The notes under the pieces were generated by a model. It was not told where the DNA came from, searched no databases, and saw nothing but the letters and a program-made list of their open reading frames with translations. Below, piece by piece: positions 24,696 to 33,664 of a stretch of DNA of 64,000 bases. Source of the stretch: Thiodiazotropha sp040507035 (lineage in GTDB: Bacteria > Pseudomonadota > Gammaproteobacteria > Chromatiales > Chromatiaceae); the NCBI GenBank assembly GCA_040507035.1, contig JBEVVR010000017.1:62001-126000 (forward strand). The letters run 5' to 3'. Numbering within the stretch: position 1 is the first letter of the stretch; each line of letters starts with the position of its first letter. The position numbers and the translations under genes were made by a program.

Positions 24696-27429
24696 TCCTC
24701 AGACCACCCAAGGCATCAATTTCACCCTCGACGGTGAGCCGCTCAAGGCCCAGCCGGGAGAGACTATTCTGCAGGCTGCAAAACGGTCTGGGGTCCAGAT
24801 CCCCCATCTCTGCTACAAGGAGGGCTTGCGTGCCGACGGCAACTGCCGTGCCTGTGTGGTGGAGATCGAGGGCGAACGCACCCTGGCCGCCTCCTGTTGC
24901 CGGGTACCGAATGAGGGAATGGCGGTCAACAGTCAGGGCGAACGTCCCCGCAAGTCGCAGCGTCTGGTGCTTGAGTTGTTGCAGTCCGATATGGCCGAGA
25001 GCCAATACTCCCATGACAACGAACTCGACCAATGGTCGCAGAAAATGGAGCTGGGCAAGCCCAGATTTCCGCCCCGTAGCCAACCCCAGGCGGATAGCTC
25101 CCATCCCGCCATCAGCGTGAACCTGGATGCCTGCATCCAGTGCACCCGCTGTCTGCGGGCCTGTCGGGAAATTCAAGTGAACAACGTGATCGGTTACGCT
25201 CGACGGGGCGCTGCATCGAGCATCGTCTTCGACGCCGAGGAGAGCCTGGGAGAGAGCAGCTGTGTGGCCTGCGGCGAGTGTGTTCAGGCCTGCCCCACCG
25301 GTGCCCTGATGCCGGCGCATGGCGTGGGTCTCGAGACTATCGAAAAAGAGGTCGATTCGGTCTGTCCCTACTGCGGTGTCGGCTGTCAGCTGACCTTCCA
25401 CGTCAGCGACAACCGTATCCGCTACGTCAGCGGTCGGGACGGCCCCGCCAACAACAGCCGTCTCTGTGTCAAAGGGCGCTATGGTTTCGACTATGTACAC
25501 AACAAGCATCGCCTGACGGTTCCCCTTATCCGTCGCGATGACGCACCCAAGCAGGGTGAACTGGGACTCAACCACGACAATCCCTTCGCCGGCTTTCGCG
25601 AAGCCAGCTGGGAAGAGGCCCTGGCGTTTGCTGCTAAAGGACTAAGCGAAATCAAACAGCGGCACGGGGCCGCAGCGCTGGCCGGTTTTGGCTCCGCCAA
25701 GGGGTCCAACGAGGAGGCCTACCTGTTTCAAAAACTGGTGCGTACCGGATTCCACAGCAACAATGTGGATCACTGCACCCGCCTCTGTCACGCCTCTTCA
25801 GTGGTCGCGCTGCTGGAGATGATCGGCTCAGGCGCCGTCTCCAATCCGGTGGCGGACGTGGACAAGGCCGAGGTGATCCTCATCATCGGTTCCAACACCA
25901 CTGAGAACCATCCTGTGGCCGCCACCTTCATCAAGAACGAGGTCGCATGCGGAAAAACGCTGATTGTGATGGACCCCCGCCGCACCACCATCGCAAGGCA
26001 CGCCAGCCACTTCCTCCAGTTCAAGCCCGATACCGATGTAGCCCTGCTCAATGCCATCATGCATGCGGTGATCGAACAGGGGCTGGTGGATAAGAGGTTC
26101 GTCGCCGAGCGCACCCATGGTTACCAGGCGCTTGAGGAGCACCTGCGCCCCTACACGCCTGAAAAGATGGAAAAGATCTGCGGCATCGATGCGCAGACGA
26201 TTCGCGAAGTGGCGCGGGTCTACGCCACCTCCAAGGCCTCCATCATCTTCTGGGGCATGGGGGTCTCGCAGCATATTCACGGTACGGACAATGCCCGCGC
26301 CCTGATATCCCTGGCCCTGATATCGGGCCAGATCGGCCGTCCAGGTACCGGACTCCACCCGCTGCGGGGTCAGAATAATGTCCAGGGCGCCTCCGATGTG
26401 GGGTTGATCCCGATGGTCTTTCCCGACTACCAACGGGTCGACAATCCGGATATCCGTGCCAAGTTCGAGGCCTTGTGGGGCATGCCCCTGGATGCAAAGC
26501 CGGGACTCACCGTGGTCGAGACCATGCACGCCATCACCGATGGCACCATCAAGGGCATGTATATCATGGGTGAGAACCCGGCCATGTCTGACCCCAATCT
26601 GAACCACGCCCGCAAGGCCCTGGCGAGCCTGGAACACCTGGTGGTGCAGGATATCTTCATGACCGAAACCGCCTGGTACGCCGATGTCATCCTGCCGGCC
26701 TCAGCATTTGCCGAGAAGGATGGCAGTTTCACCAATACAGATCGCCGGGTTCAGCTGGGACGCCAGGCGATCGATCCCCCGGGGGAGGCCCGGCAGGACC
26801 TGGAGATCATCCAGGAGATGGCCAGGAGACTGGGCCTCGATTGGCACTACAGCCATCCCAGGGAGGTCTTTGATGAAATGCGCAAAGGCATGCCCAGTAT
26901 TGCAGGCATCACCTGGGAGCGCCTGGAGCAGACAGGCGCCGTCACCTATCCCTGCGAACACGAGGAGGACCCGGGAGAGCCGGTGATCTTCACCGATCAA
27001 TTCCCCACGGCATCGGGCAAGGCGAAGCTGATCCCCGCGCCGTTCACCAATGCGGATGAACTGCCCGACCAGGAGTATCCCTGGGTTTTGATCACCGGGC
27101 GTCAGCTGGAACACTGGCACACCGGGGCCATGACTCGCCGCGCCGCGATCCTCGATAGCATCGAACCGGTTCCGGTGGCCAGTCTCCACCCCGACGGCTT
27201 GGCCGAGATGAATCTCGAACCCGGTGGCCTGATTCAGCTGCACTCCCGGCGTGGCACAGTGACCGCCCATGCCCGGGCCGACGAGGGGGTCTCTCCAGGG
27301 CAGGTATTCCTCCCCTTCTGCTACCACGAGGCAGCAGCCAACCTGTTGACCAACGAGGCGTTGGATCCTGCCGCCAAAATACCTGAATTCAAGTTTTGCG
27401 CAGTACGGGTGACAGCGGCCACGGGTTAG
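24685..27429 (+). CDS. fdhA: Formate dehydrogenase alpha subunit (Mo/W, cysteine type)
   Basis: A 914-residue cytoplasmic catalytic subunit oxidising formate to CO2. In order: a [2Fe-2S] domain (CYKEGLRADGNCRAC), two [4Fe-4S] sites (CIQCTRCLRACRE and CVACGECVQACPTG), the N-terminal molybdopterin-domain cluster CPYCGVGC, and the bis-pterin domains. The active-site residue is an ordinary cysteine, Cys368 in CTRLCHASS, not selenocysteine. The size and order fit the Fdh1/Fds class, where the metal is tungsten or molybdenum. No fdsC/fdhD accessory gene is in the window. Confidence 0.94.
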   Translation: MASDPQTTQGINFTLDGEPLKAQPGETILQAAKRSGVQIPHLCYKEGLRADGNCRACVVEIEGERTLAASCCRVPNEGMAVNSQGERPRKSQRLVLELLQSDMAESQYSHDNELDQWSQKMELGKPRFPPRSQPQADSSHPAISVNLDACIQCTRCLRACREIQVNNVIGYARRGAASSIVFDAEESLGESSCVACGECVQACPTGALMPAHGVGLETIEKEVDSVCPYCGVGCQLTFHVSDNRIRYVSGRDGPANNSRLCVKGRYGFDYVHNKHRLTVPLIRRDDAPKQGELGLNHDNPFAGFREASWEEALAFAAKGLSEIKQRHGAAALAGFGSAKGSNEEAYLFQKLVRTGFHSNNVDHCTRLCHASSVVALLEMIGSGAVSNPVADVDKAEVILIIGSNTTENHPVAATFIKNEVACGKTLIVMDPRRTTIARHASHFLQFKPDTDVALLNAIMHAVIEQGLVDKRFVAERTHGYQALEEHLRPYTPEKMEKICGIDAQTIREVARVYATSKASIIFWGMGVSQHIHGTDNARALISLALISGQIGRPGTGLHPLRGQNNVQGASDVGLIPMVFPDYQRVDNPDIRAKFEALWGMPLDAKPGLTVVETMHAITDGTIKGMYIMGENPAMSDPNLNHARKALASLEHLVVQDIFMTETAWYADVILPASAFAEKDGSFTNTDRRVQLGRQAIDPPGEARQDLEIIQEMARRLGLDWHYSHPREVFDEMRKGMPSIAGITWERLEQTGAVTYPCEHEEDPGEPVIFTDQFPTASGKAKLIPAPFTNADELPDQEYPWVLITGRQLEHWHTGAMTRRAAILDSIEPVPVASLHPDGLAEMNLEPGGLIQLHSRRGTVTAHARADEGVSPGQVFLPFCYHEAAANLLTNEALDPAAKIPEFKFCAVRVTAATG

Positions 27430-27582
27430 ATGTCAATTTTGAGAATCAGAGCAGAAGGTGTGGCACATGTGTAACAGCCATTGCGGACGAGAGGGCCATA
27501 TACGCTTTCTGAATGCACAGTCAATTTAGGGTTGTTATTTTTTTATCTTATTTTCATCAAGTTAAAAAACACTATTTGTGAT

Positions 27583-27598
27583 TGGCCCGTATTCTGCA
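27583..27598 (+). promoter_or_regulatory. Candidate sigma-54 promoter of a short transcript
   Basis: TGGCCC-GTATT-CTGCA keeps GG (27584-27585), GC (27596-27597) and the N10 spacing, with two deviations from consensus. No long gene follows on this strand; only a terminator-ended stretch of about 170 bp. Confidence 0.45.
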
Positions 27599-27689
27599 TT
27601 AACGAAACCATGTCCTGGTGTTACGAATAAGCCTCCAACGGAGAACAAAAGCCATACATTAAAATCTTTCTGAAGACTGTGCAGAGATC

Positions 27690-27749
27690 ATGGATCGATC
27701 ACGGAGTTTTGTTGAAATCTTTCCTCCACCCTTGATGCCCTTCTTGTGA
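27690..27749 (+). CDS. Possible 19-residue proline-rich peptide
   Basis: ATG-to-TGA frame coding MDRSRSFVEIFPPPLMPFL, directly before the terminator hairpin; the stop codon lies in the left arm. An agag 3 nt before the ATG is a weak ribosome site. The composition (basic start, FPPPLMPF end) looks non-random, but such short frames arise by chance. Not recognised as any known peptide. Confidence 0.3.
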   Translation: MDRSRSFVEIFPPPLMPFL

Positions 27750-27780
27750 CTATCCCCTAGTCACAGAGGGCATTTTTTTT
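27735..27780 (+). terminator. Intrinsic terminator, overlapping the end of folP
   Basis: Stem atgccct-tct-tgtgacta / tagtcaca-gagggcat with loop tcccc (27753-27757) and a run of eight T (27773-27780). It serves rightward transcripts. The last codons and the TAG of the leftward folP gene are inside the hairpin. Confidence 0.85.
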
Positions 27781-28598
27781 CTCTGCTCCTGAATGGCCCA
27801 AGCCACATCCGCCGCCTGACGATTTTGCCAGACATCATGCACGCGGAAAATCTTCACTCCCGCCATTACACCGAGGGCGGTAGAGGCACAAGTGGCAGGC
27901 AAGAGTTGTTCGGGTTGCTGCTGTTTGCATAGTGATCCCATAAACCGCTTGCGACTCACCCCCAGCAACAGAGGAAAACCAAGATCCCTAATCTCTCGCA
28001 GCCCTGCCAACAGCTGCAGGTTGTGTCGTTTGCCTTTGCCAAAACCTATCCCGGGATCGAGCACCAGTTGCTCCTGTTTCATACCCGCCTTCAATGCGGC
28101 TTCAATCCGTTGCTGCAGAAATAACTTCACATTCGAGACCACGTCACTATAAACCGGTGACTGTTGCATGGTTTCTGGCGAACCGCGCATGTGCATCAAC
28201 ACCAGGGGGACACCCAGCGAAGCGGCCAAACCAAGAATCTCTGGGTCATCCCGTCCTGCGGAGACATCATTGATCATGGTCGCACCCTGCTCGATCGCAC
28301 TTTGTGCCACAGTGCTCAGGGTAGTGTCGATACTGATGGGAAAGCCCTCAGGCAACTGATAACGCAACATTTTTATGGTTTCCAGGACCCTGCGCTTCTG
28401 TTCATCGGCATCGATCCTCGATGCCTTTGGGCGGGTGGATTCACCCCCGATATCGATGATATCCGCCCCCTCCTCGACCATTTCCAGACCTCGGGCCACC
28501 GCGGATTCGGTCATGTAAAGGCCGCCATCCGAAAAACTATCCGGGGTCAGATTCAGGATTCCCATGATTAGAGGATTAGAAAAATCCAATATTGACAT
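27750..28598 (-). CDS. folP: Dihydropteroate synthase
   Basis: A 282-residue TIM-barrel enzyme that joins a pterin pyrophosphate to an aminobenzoate. Motifs: MGILNLTPDSFSDGG, ADIIDIGGESTRP, INDVSAGRDD, LVLDPGIGFGKGKRHN and GVSRKRF; all catalytic segments are intact. It stands alone, away from ftsH/glmM, its normal neighbours in gammaproteobacteria, and among C1 genes. It could therefore be a paralogue dedicated to tetrahydromethanopterin, as proposed for DHPS-like genes of methylotrophs, but the sequence alone does not decide this. The C-terminal residues KKMPSVTRG are encoded by a terminator hairpin. Confidence 0.9.
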   Translation of the reverse strand: MSILDFSNPLIMGILNLTPDSFSDGGLYMTESAVARGLEMVEEGADIIDIGGESTRPKASRIDADEQKRRVLETIKMLRYQLPEGFPISIDTTLSTVAQSAIEQGATMINDVSAGRDDPEILGLAASLGVPLVLMHMRGSPETMQQSPVYSDVVSNVKLFLQQRIEAALKAGMKQEQLVLDPGIGFGKGKRHNLQLLAGLREIRDLGFPLLLGVSRKRFMGSLCKQQQPEQLLPATCASTALGVMAGVKIFRVHDVWQNRQAADVAWAIQEQRKKMPSVTRG

Positions 28599-28624
28599 AG
28601 GGTTACCCCTAATTTCCTGGTGAA

Positions 28625-28638
28625 TTGATATTTGTCAA
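28625..28638. promoter_or_regulatory. FNR-like box with one mismatch
   Basis: TTGAT-ATTT-GTCAA, one base away from TTGAT-N4-ATCAA, in the divergent space between folP (27 nt from its start) and the sigma-54 activator gene. Confidence 0.35.
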
Positions 28639-28782
28639 TTGGCCGATATTGGCATAAACTCATGCAAACATAATTAAGAAACGATTAATTAGAATCAATT
28701 TACCCCGTAATAATAAGAAAAGGATGGTCATGGAAGTACCTCAAACGGGGGTTTCTTCAAGACCAACCAGAGGTATATAAAG

Positions 28783-30747
28783 TTGGAGAGATCCATCCTG
28801 CACAACGATGCATCCAATCATGAGGACTTCGTGCGCGCCGCCCTTGAAGGCAGCCACATCATTCACTCGTCTGAAATCGACGACCTGACACTCAGATCCT
28901 GGCGGCGTTGCCGTGACGAACACGGACTCGATCCCGGGATGTCACCCGACCCGGTTATCATAGACCGGGATGACCTCCGTCAGCGCCTGAACACCTATGA
29001 GCGTCTGCTCGATATTGCGCGGGTGGAGATGACCGACCTCTACCAGCAGTTGGCCGGTTCGGGTCACGCCATCATGTTGACCGACAAGGATGGCATCCTT
29101 CTCAACTTTATCGGTGATCCCCAGTTTACCGATGCCGCCGCCCATGCCGGCATGCAACTGGGCGCCGTCTGGAGCGAGTCGGTCCAGGGTACCAACGGCA
29201 TGGGTACCTGCCTGGTAGAACAGAAACCCCTGGTGATCCACAAACAGTCCCATTTCTTCTCCCGCAACGCGAGTCTGACCTGCTCCGCGGCACCGATTTT
29301 CGATCCCCATGGCGAGATACTTGCGGTGCTCGATGCCTCCAGCGAATCCAAGATGGCGCAGCAGCACACCATGGTACTGCTCAACATGTCGGCCCAGGTG
29401 ATCGAGAACAGGGTCTTCTTCTGTGCCATGAAAGAGGCCTTCGTGTTGCGTTTCCATTCGCGCTCCGAGTTCCTCAGCACCCTGGGGGAAGGCGCCATCG
29501 CCTTCGATCCGGATGGTAAGATACTGGCCATCAACCGCAGCGCCATGTTTCAGCTCAACCTGGAGTCGCCGCAACAGATTGTGGGGCACCCCATCAATCA
29601 GCTCTTTACCACCTCCTTCTCGTCGCTGCTGAAGAATGTTCACTCCCATGCCTTCCCTATTCGTGAGTCGCAGCATGGCAGGCGTTTCTTCGCCACCCTG
29701 CAGGCACCGGAAAAGGGTTGTCGTAGCAACGTCACTCCGCCTTGGGCGAAGTCGACCACTGTCTGCAAGGGCGATAATAACGACTACCTGGGCAGCACGG
29801 ATTCCCTCGACGCTCTGCATTTCGATGAACCGCGCATGAAGCGCAATGTGAAGACCGCGGTAAAACTGATCGAACGGGATGTGCCCTGTATGCTGTTCGG
29901 TGAAACCGGTACCGGTAAAGAGATGTTCGCCCGCGCACTGCACAGCGCCAGTTCCCGTCACCAAAAACCCTTTGTCGCGGTGAACTGCGCCTCCCTGCCC
30001 GAGTCTCTGATCGAGAGTGAACTCTTCGGCTACCGGCCGGGGGCATTCACCGGCGCCAGCCGGGAGGGAAATCGCGGCAAGATCGTGCAAGCGGATGGCG
30101 GCACCCTGTTCCTGGACGAGATCGGCGATATGCCGCTGCATCTCCAGGCCCGCCTGCTGAGGGTGCTGGAGGAGCGGGAAGTCACTCCGCTGGGCGGTGA
30201 AAAACCGATCAAGGTCTCCATCAAACTGATCAGCGCCACCCACCACAACATCAAGAACATGGTAGAAGACGGAGATTTTCGCGAAGATCTCTACTATCGC
30301 CTGCATGGCGTCTCCCTGACCATGCCACCCCTGCGGGAGCGCACCGACAAGCTACAGCTGATTAAGCATATCGCCCAGCTCGAGGCGGAAACCGCAGAGG
30401 ATCTGACCTGGGAACCGGAGGCACTGAAGCTGCTAGAGAACTTCCCCTGGCCTGGTAATATCCGTCAGCTTCGCAATGTACTACGCACCACAACCGCGTT
30501 GTGCGAAGACCACATGGTGACAATCAACGATCTGCCGGAAGAGATTCGCAACATCGTCTACGATGACGAATTTGCCGACGGCCCGGAAACCAACCTCAAT
30601 GCCCTGGCGATCGCCGAGCGGGATGCCCTGCTGAGCGAGCTGGAGGAGATGCATTGGAACATCAGCCGGGTTGCCAAGAAGCTCGGGCTCAGTCGCAACA
30701 CCCTCTATCGGCGGATGAAGCGATTCGGGATTACCCCACCTCGCTGA
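28783..30747 (+). CDS. AcoR-like sigma-54-dependent transcription activator
   Basis: A 654-residue enhancer-binding protein. Residues 70-240 form a GAF-type sensor (EMTDLYQQLAGSGHAIMLTD, GAVWSESVQGTNGMGTCL), followed by a PAS-like part and an AAA+ domain with Walker A GETGTGKE near residue 372, the sigma-54 contact loop GAFTGAS near 421 and Walker B LFLDEIGDM. A Fis-type helix-turn-helix (NISRVAKKLGLSRNTLYRRM) ends it. AcoR relatives respond to small alcohols or ketones. First codon TTG, with agagg 9 nt before it. It is the obvious candidate to activate the four sigma-54 promoters in this window. Confidence 0.9.
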   Translation: MERSILHNDASNHEDFVRAALEGSHIIHSSEIDDLTLRSWRRCRDEHGLDPGMSPDPVIIDRDDLRQRLNTYERLLDIARVEMTDLYQQLAGSGHAIMLTDKDGILLNFIGDPQFTDAAAHAGMQLGAVWSESVQGTNGMGTCLVEQKPLVIHKQSHFFSRNASLTCSAAPIFDPHGEILAVLDASSESKMAQQHTMVLLNMSAQVIENRVFFCAMKEAFVLRFHSRSEFLSTLGEGAIAFDPDGKILAINRSAMFQLNLESPQQIVGHPINQLFTTSFSSLLKNVHSHAFPIRESQHGRRFFATLQAPEKGCRSNVTPPWAKSTTVCKGDNNDYLGSTDSLDALHFDEPRMKRNVKTAVKLIERDVPCMLFGETGTGKEMFARALHSASSRHQKPFVAVNCASLPESLIESELFGYRPGAFTGASREGNRGKIVQADGGTLFLDEIGDMPLHLQARLLRVLEEREVTPLGGEKPIKVSIKLISATHHNIKNMVEDGDFREDLYYRLHGVSLTMPPLRERTDKLQLIKHIAQLEAETAEDLTWEPEALKLLENFPWPGNIRQLRNVLRTTTALCEDHMVTINDLPEEIRNIVYDDEFADGPETNLNALAIAERDALLSELEEMHWNISRVAKKLGLSRNTLYRRMKRFGITPPR

Positions 30748-30773
30748 CCGTTTAAACCAAACCCAAACAACAG

Positions 30774-30812
30774 AACCCGGGGATCGACCGACTCGATCAC
30801 CTGGGTTTTGTT
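30774..30812 (+). terminator. Terminator after the sigma-54 activator gene
   Basis: Imperfect stem aaccc-gggg-atcga / tcgat-cacc-tgggtt followed by ttgttt. Confidence 0.6.
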
Positions 30813-30929
30813 TGCCCGCATCTGTTTGGCTGAAAATCTCCGACAGATCTTTTACCATGATCCAACATGATCGCAACCAAAAAACAACACACTGTACAGT
30901 CAGGTAAACTGCAGCTAGCGAGCGAGTGA

Positions 30930-31469
30930 GTGCATATGGGCAATGTTGAAAAGCCAAGGGAAGCCTGGGCAATCACGGGATCGGGGCACTACCTCAAGGA
31001 GTGTCTGGAATTGGTACAGCAGCGACCCGATGTGGATCTCTTTCTGAGCAAGGCCGCCGCTGAAGTGCTGCCGATGTATGACGTCGACCTGAAGTCGATT
31101 CGACAACAGATGACCTGTTTTCGCGACACCACGGCCAGTGCCTCACCGGTCGGCCTCTTCTATCAGGGACGCTACCGCCGCTTGATCATCGCCCCCGCCA
31201 CCTCAAATACCATAGCCAAGATGGTCTGGGGTATTGCCGACACCCTGGTGACCAACATCTATGCCCAGGCCGGAAAGTGCAGGATTCCCAGCATCGTCTT
31301 CGCCTGCGACACGGAACCTGAAATGGAGACGGAAGCTCCGGGGGGCATGGTGATGGTCTATCCAAGACAGGTCGACCTGGAGAATGTAAGTCGATTGCAG
31401 GAGTTTGAGTACACATCGGTGGTAACCAGCTTTGCCCAGCTGGTCACCAGCCTTGATGAGCAGGATTAA
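30930..31469 (+). CDS. Flavoprotein of the dihydromethanopterin reductase/AfpA type
   Basis: A 179-residue member of the flavoprotein superfamily (phosphopantothenoylcysteine decarboxylase fold). The opening AWAITGSGHYLKECLEL, the central YRRLIIAPATSNTIAKMVWG and VYPRQVDLENV resemble archaeoflavoprotein AfpA and DmrB, the archaeal dihydromethanopterin reductase. With folP close by and fhc in the window, a role in making tetrahydromethanopterin is plausible but inferred. Start is GTG 30930 or ATG 30936; no clear ribosome site distinguishes them. Confidence 0.72.
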   Translation: MHMGNVEKPREAWAITGSGHYLKECLELVQQRPDVDLFLSKAAAEVLPMYDVDLKSIRQQMTCFRDTTASASPVGLFYQGRYRRLIIAPATSNTIAKMVWGIADTLVTNIYAQAGKCRIPSIVFACDTEPEMETEAPGGMVMVYPRQVDLENVSRLQEFEYTSVVTSFAQLVTSLDEQD

Positions 31470-31518
31470 GTTGTAGGGGTGCGTTTTACCGCACCAGTGA
31501 TGGCTTAATTGTAAAGTC

Positions 31519-31539
31519 TGGTGGGGCAGGGCCCCACCA
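31519..31539. terminator. GC-rich hairpin between convergent genes
   Basis: Stem tggtggggc, loop agg, gccccacca, in the 78-bp gap between two convergent genes. It may stop both transcripts; neither side has a clean T-run. Confidence 0.4.
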
Positions 31540-31547
31540 AAAAGCTG

Positions 31548-32306
31548 TTAGCCGCTGTTTTTCTTGAGCAGTGGCTCAAGCAGATCCATCGGTAAGGGAA
31601 AGACCAGGGTATGGCTCTTATCCCCGGCAATCTCGGTCAGGGTCTCCAGGTATCGGAGTTGTATCGCCTGGGGCTGCTCGGATAGGGTCTTCGCCGCATC
31701 GACCAGCTTCTCCGCAGCCTGTTGTTCACCCTCTGCATGGATCACCTTTGCCCGTCTTGCCCGCTCCGCCTCGGCCTGCCTTGCAATCGCACGGATCATA
31801 CTGTCGTCCAGATCCACATGCTTGATCTCCACATTGGAGACCTTGATCCCCCAGGTGTCGGTCTGCTGGTCAAGAATGTTTCTCACGTCGTTGTTGAGCC
31901 GTTCACGCTCCGCCAACATCTCATCCAGTTCGTGTTGTCCTAGCACAGAACGTAAGGTGGTTTGCGCCAGTTGGCTGGTGGCGGCCATATAATCCTCCAC
32001 TTGGATGATAGCCCGCTCCGGATCCAGCACGCGGAAGTAGACCACCGCATTGACCTTCACCGAAACGTTATCCCGGGAGATCACATCCTGGGAGGGCACA
32101 TCGAGAACGATGGTTCGCAGATCGACCCTGACGAACTGCTGGATCACCGGAACGATGATGATCAGTCCCGGCCCCTTGACCTTCCAGAAGCGTCCCAGCA
32201 TAAAGACCACACCACGTTCATACTCGCGAAGAATCTTTAGCGCCGAGGCTAAAAAGGTGACGATCAGAAAAAGAATAACCGCATAGAAATAGAGCGTCAT
32301 GATCAC
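31548..32306 (-). CDS. Slipin (stomatin/prohibitin-family membrane protein)
   Basis: A 252-residue SPFH-domain protein with one N-terminal membrane helix (about residues 4-24) and the slipin core EYERGVVFMLGRFWKVKGPG, VDLRTIVLDVPSQDVISRDNV. A charged helical region (residues 175-215) supports oligomerisation. Slipins organise membrane microdomains and are commonly paired with NfeD, as here: the start overlaps the nfeD stop by 4 bp. Confidence 0.9.
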   Translation of the reverse strand: MIMTLYFYAVILFLIVTFLASALKILREYERGVVFMLGRFWKVKGPGLIIIVPVIQQFVRVDLRTIVLDVPSQDVISRDNVSVKVNAVVYFRVLDPERAIIQVEDYMAATSQLAQTTLRSVLGQHELDEMLAERERLNNDVRNILDQQTDTWGIKVSNVEIKHVDLDDSMIRAIARQAEAERARRAKVIHAEGEQQAAEKLVDAAKTLSEQPQAIQLRYLETLTEIAGDKSHTLVFPLPMDLLEPLLKKNSG

Positions 32307-33664
32307 TTCTCCTTATCAACCGGCGTAACCTTTAGCACCAGACCCTCTCTGCCGGTAATCTCCACCAGTTGATCTTTCTGCAGTGGATGTTCCGAGCGAG
32401 CCCGCCATATTTCACCATGTATCCTGATATCACCCTCAGCAGCGAAGTCCTCCACCACCACGCCTTCGCTGGTCAACATCTCCTCGCGCCCGCTGACCAC
32501 GGGGCGGTTGCGGGATTTAATCGCCATACCGATGACAAATACCATGAGAAATGCGCTGCCCACCGCAACAACCAGGATCAATGGCAGCGATATGCCAAAT
32601 CCAGCCTGGTCGGTATCGATGAGAATCAGTGAACCGATGGTGAACGCCACCACCCCGCCTATACCCAGGGTACCAAAGCTGGGGACAAAGGCCTCCCCCA
32701 CCATCAACGCCAGCCCGAGCAGAATTAACGCCACCCCGGCATAGTTGATGGGAAGCATATGGAAGGCATAGAGCGCCAACAGCAATGCAATGGCACCTAC
32801 GGTTCCGGGCACAATGGCACCGGGATTGGCAAACTCGTAGATCAGCCCATAGATACCCACCAGCATGAGGATATAGGCCAGATTGGGATTGCTGATGATG
32901 CTCAACAACTGACTCTGCCAATCGGGCAGCAGTTTTTCGATAACAAGATTCTCGGTATTGAGGGTCTTGCTGCCGCGGGGAAGCGCCACCTCGGTGCCAT
33001 GCAGTTCGGCAAGCAGGCTGTTGACGTCTGCCGCGATCAGATCGATCACGCCCAGTTTCAACGCCTCTTCCGCGGAGAGGCTGGCGGCATCCCGCACCGC
33101 CTTTTCCGCCCACTCCGCATTGCGCTTACGCATATTTGCCAAGCTGCGTATATAGGCGGCGGCATCGTTGACCACCTTGCTTGTCTTGGCATCCTTTACC
33201 GGCGCCTCTTCGACCTCATCCGCTTTTTCAGGTTTTGTCTTGTCAGGCGTTGAACCCGGTACGCCACCCATGGAAACAGGCGTGGCGGCCCCCAGATTGG
33301 TGGCCGGCGCCATGGCTGCGATATGGCTTGCATAGAGTATGTAAGTCCCGGCGCTGGCGGCACGTGCACCGCTGGGAGCTACATAGGTAACCACGGGAAC
33401 CTGGGAGGCGATGATGCGTTTGATCATGGCCCGCATCGAAGTATCAAGGCCACCCGGCGTATCCATTTGCAGGACAACCAGCTCCGCGCCTTCGCTTTCG
33501 GCCTTGGCCAGGGCACGCTCCAGATAGTCGGCGGTTGCGGGGCCTATGGCCCCAGAAACCTCGAGCAGGAATCCCTTGGGACTACTCCCCTCGGCATGCA
33601 GCTGAGAAAGCCCGCAGCCGTAGAGGATGACAAGAAGTAACAGTGACACCGGATTTCGAGACAC
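32303..33664 (-). CDS. nfeD: NfeD membrane-bound ClpP-class serine protease
   Basis: A 453-residue full-length NfeD: signal sequence, a ClpP-like serine protease domain (LQMDTPGGLDTSMR, catalytic Ser104 in ARAASAGTYIL), four membrane helices (about residues 260-380) and a C-terminal OB-fold domain (DIRIHGEIWRARSE). The archaeal homologue cleaves the C-terminus of stomatin. It forms a two-gene operon with the slipin downstream. Confidence 0.92.
   Translation of the reverse strand: MSRNPVSLLLLVILYGCGLSQLHAEGSSPKGFLLEVSGAIGPATADYLERALAKAESEGAELVVLQMDTPGGLDTSMRAMIKRIIASQVPVVTYVAPSGARAASAGTYILYASHIAAMAPATNLGAATPVSMGGVPGSTPDKTKPEKADEVEEAPVKDAKTSKVVNDAAAYIRSLANMRKRNAEWAEKAVRDAASLSAEEALKLGVIDLIAADVNSLLAELHGTEVALPRGSKTLNTENLVIEKLLPDWQSQLLSIISNPNLAYILMLVGIYGLIYEFANPGAIVPGTVGAIALLLALYAFHMLPINYAGVALILLGLALMVGEAFVPSFGTLGIGGVVAFTIGSLILIDTDQAGFGISLPLILVVAVGSAFLMVFVIGMAIKSRNRPVVSGREEMLTSEGVVVEDFAAEGDIRIHGEIWRARSEHPLQKDQLVEITGREGLVLKVTPVDKEK

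Larger units (their letters stand above)
27609..27780 (+). ncRNA. Possible short transcript (small RNA or leader peptide gene)
   Basis: Defined by the candidate sigma-54 promoter at 27583 and the intrinsic terminator at 27735-27780. About 170 nt long. It could be a regulatory RNA, the message of the 19-residue peptide at 27690-27749, or both. Its only support is promoter, terminator and spacing. Confidence 0.3.

Noticed and set aside
24595..25575. 326-codon antisense frame across the fdhB/fdhA junction
   Set aside because: Shadow of GC-rich coding DNA; the sense strand carries the iron-sulfur motifs.
25771..25800. Selenocysteine formate dehydrogenase
   Set aside because: The active-site codon is TGT (Cys); there is no in-frame TGA.
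28942..30306. 454-codon open frame antisense to the sigma-54 activator
   Set aside because: It mirrors the codon bias of the real gene, has no ribosome site and no recognisable domain, while the sense frame has all AAA+ motifs.
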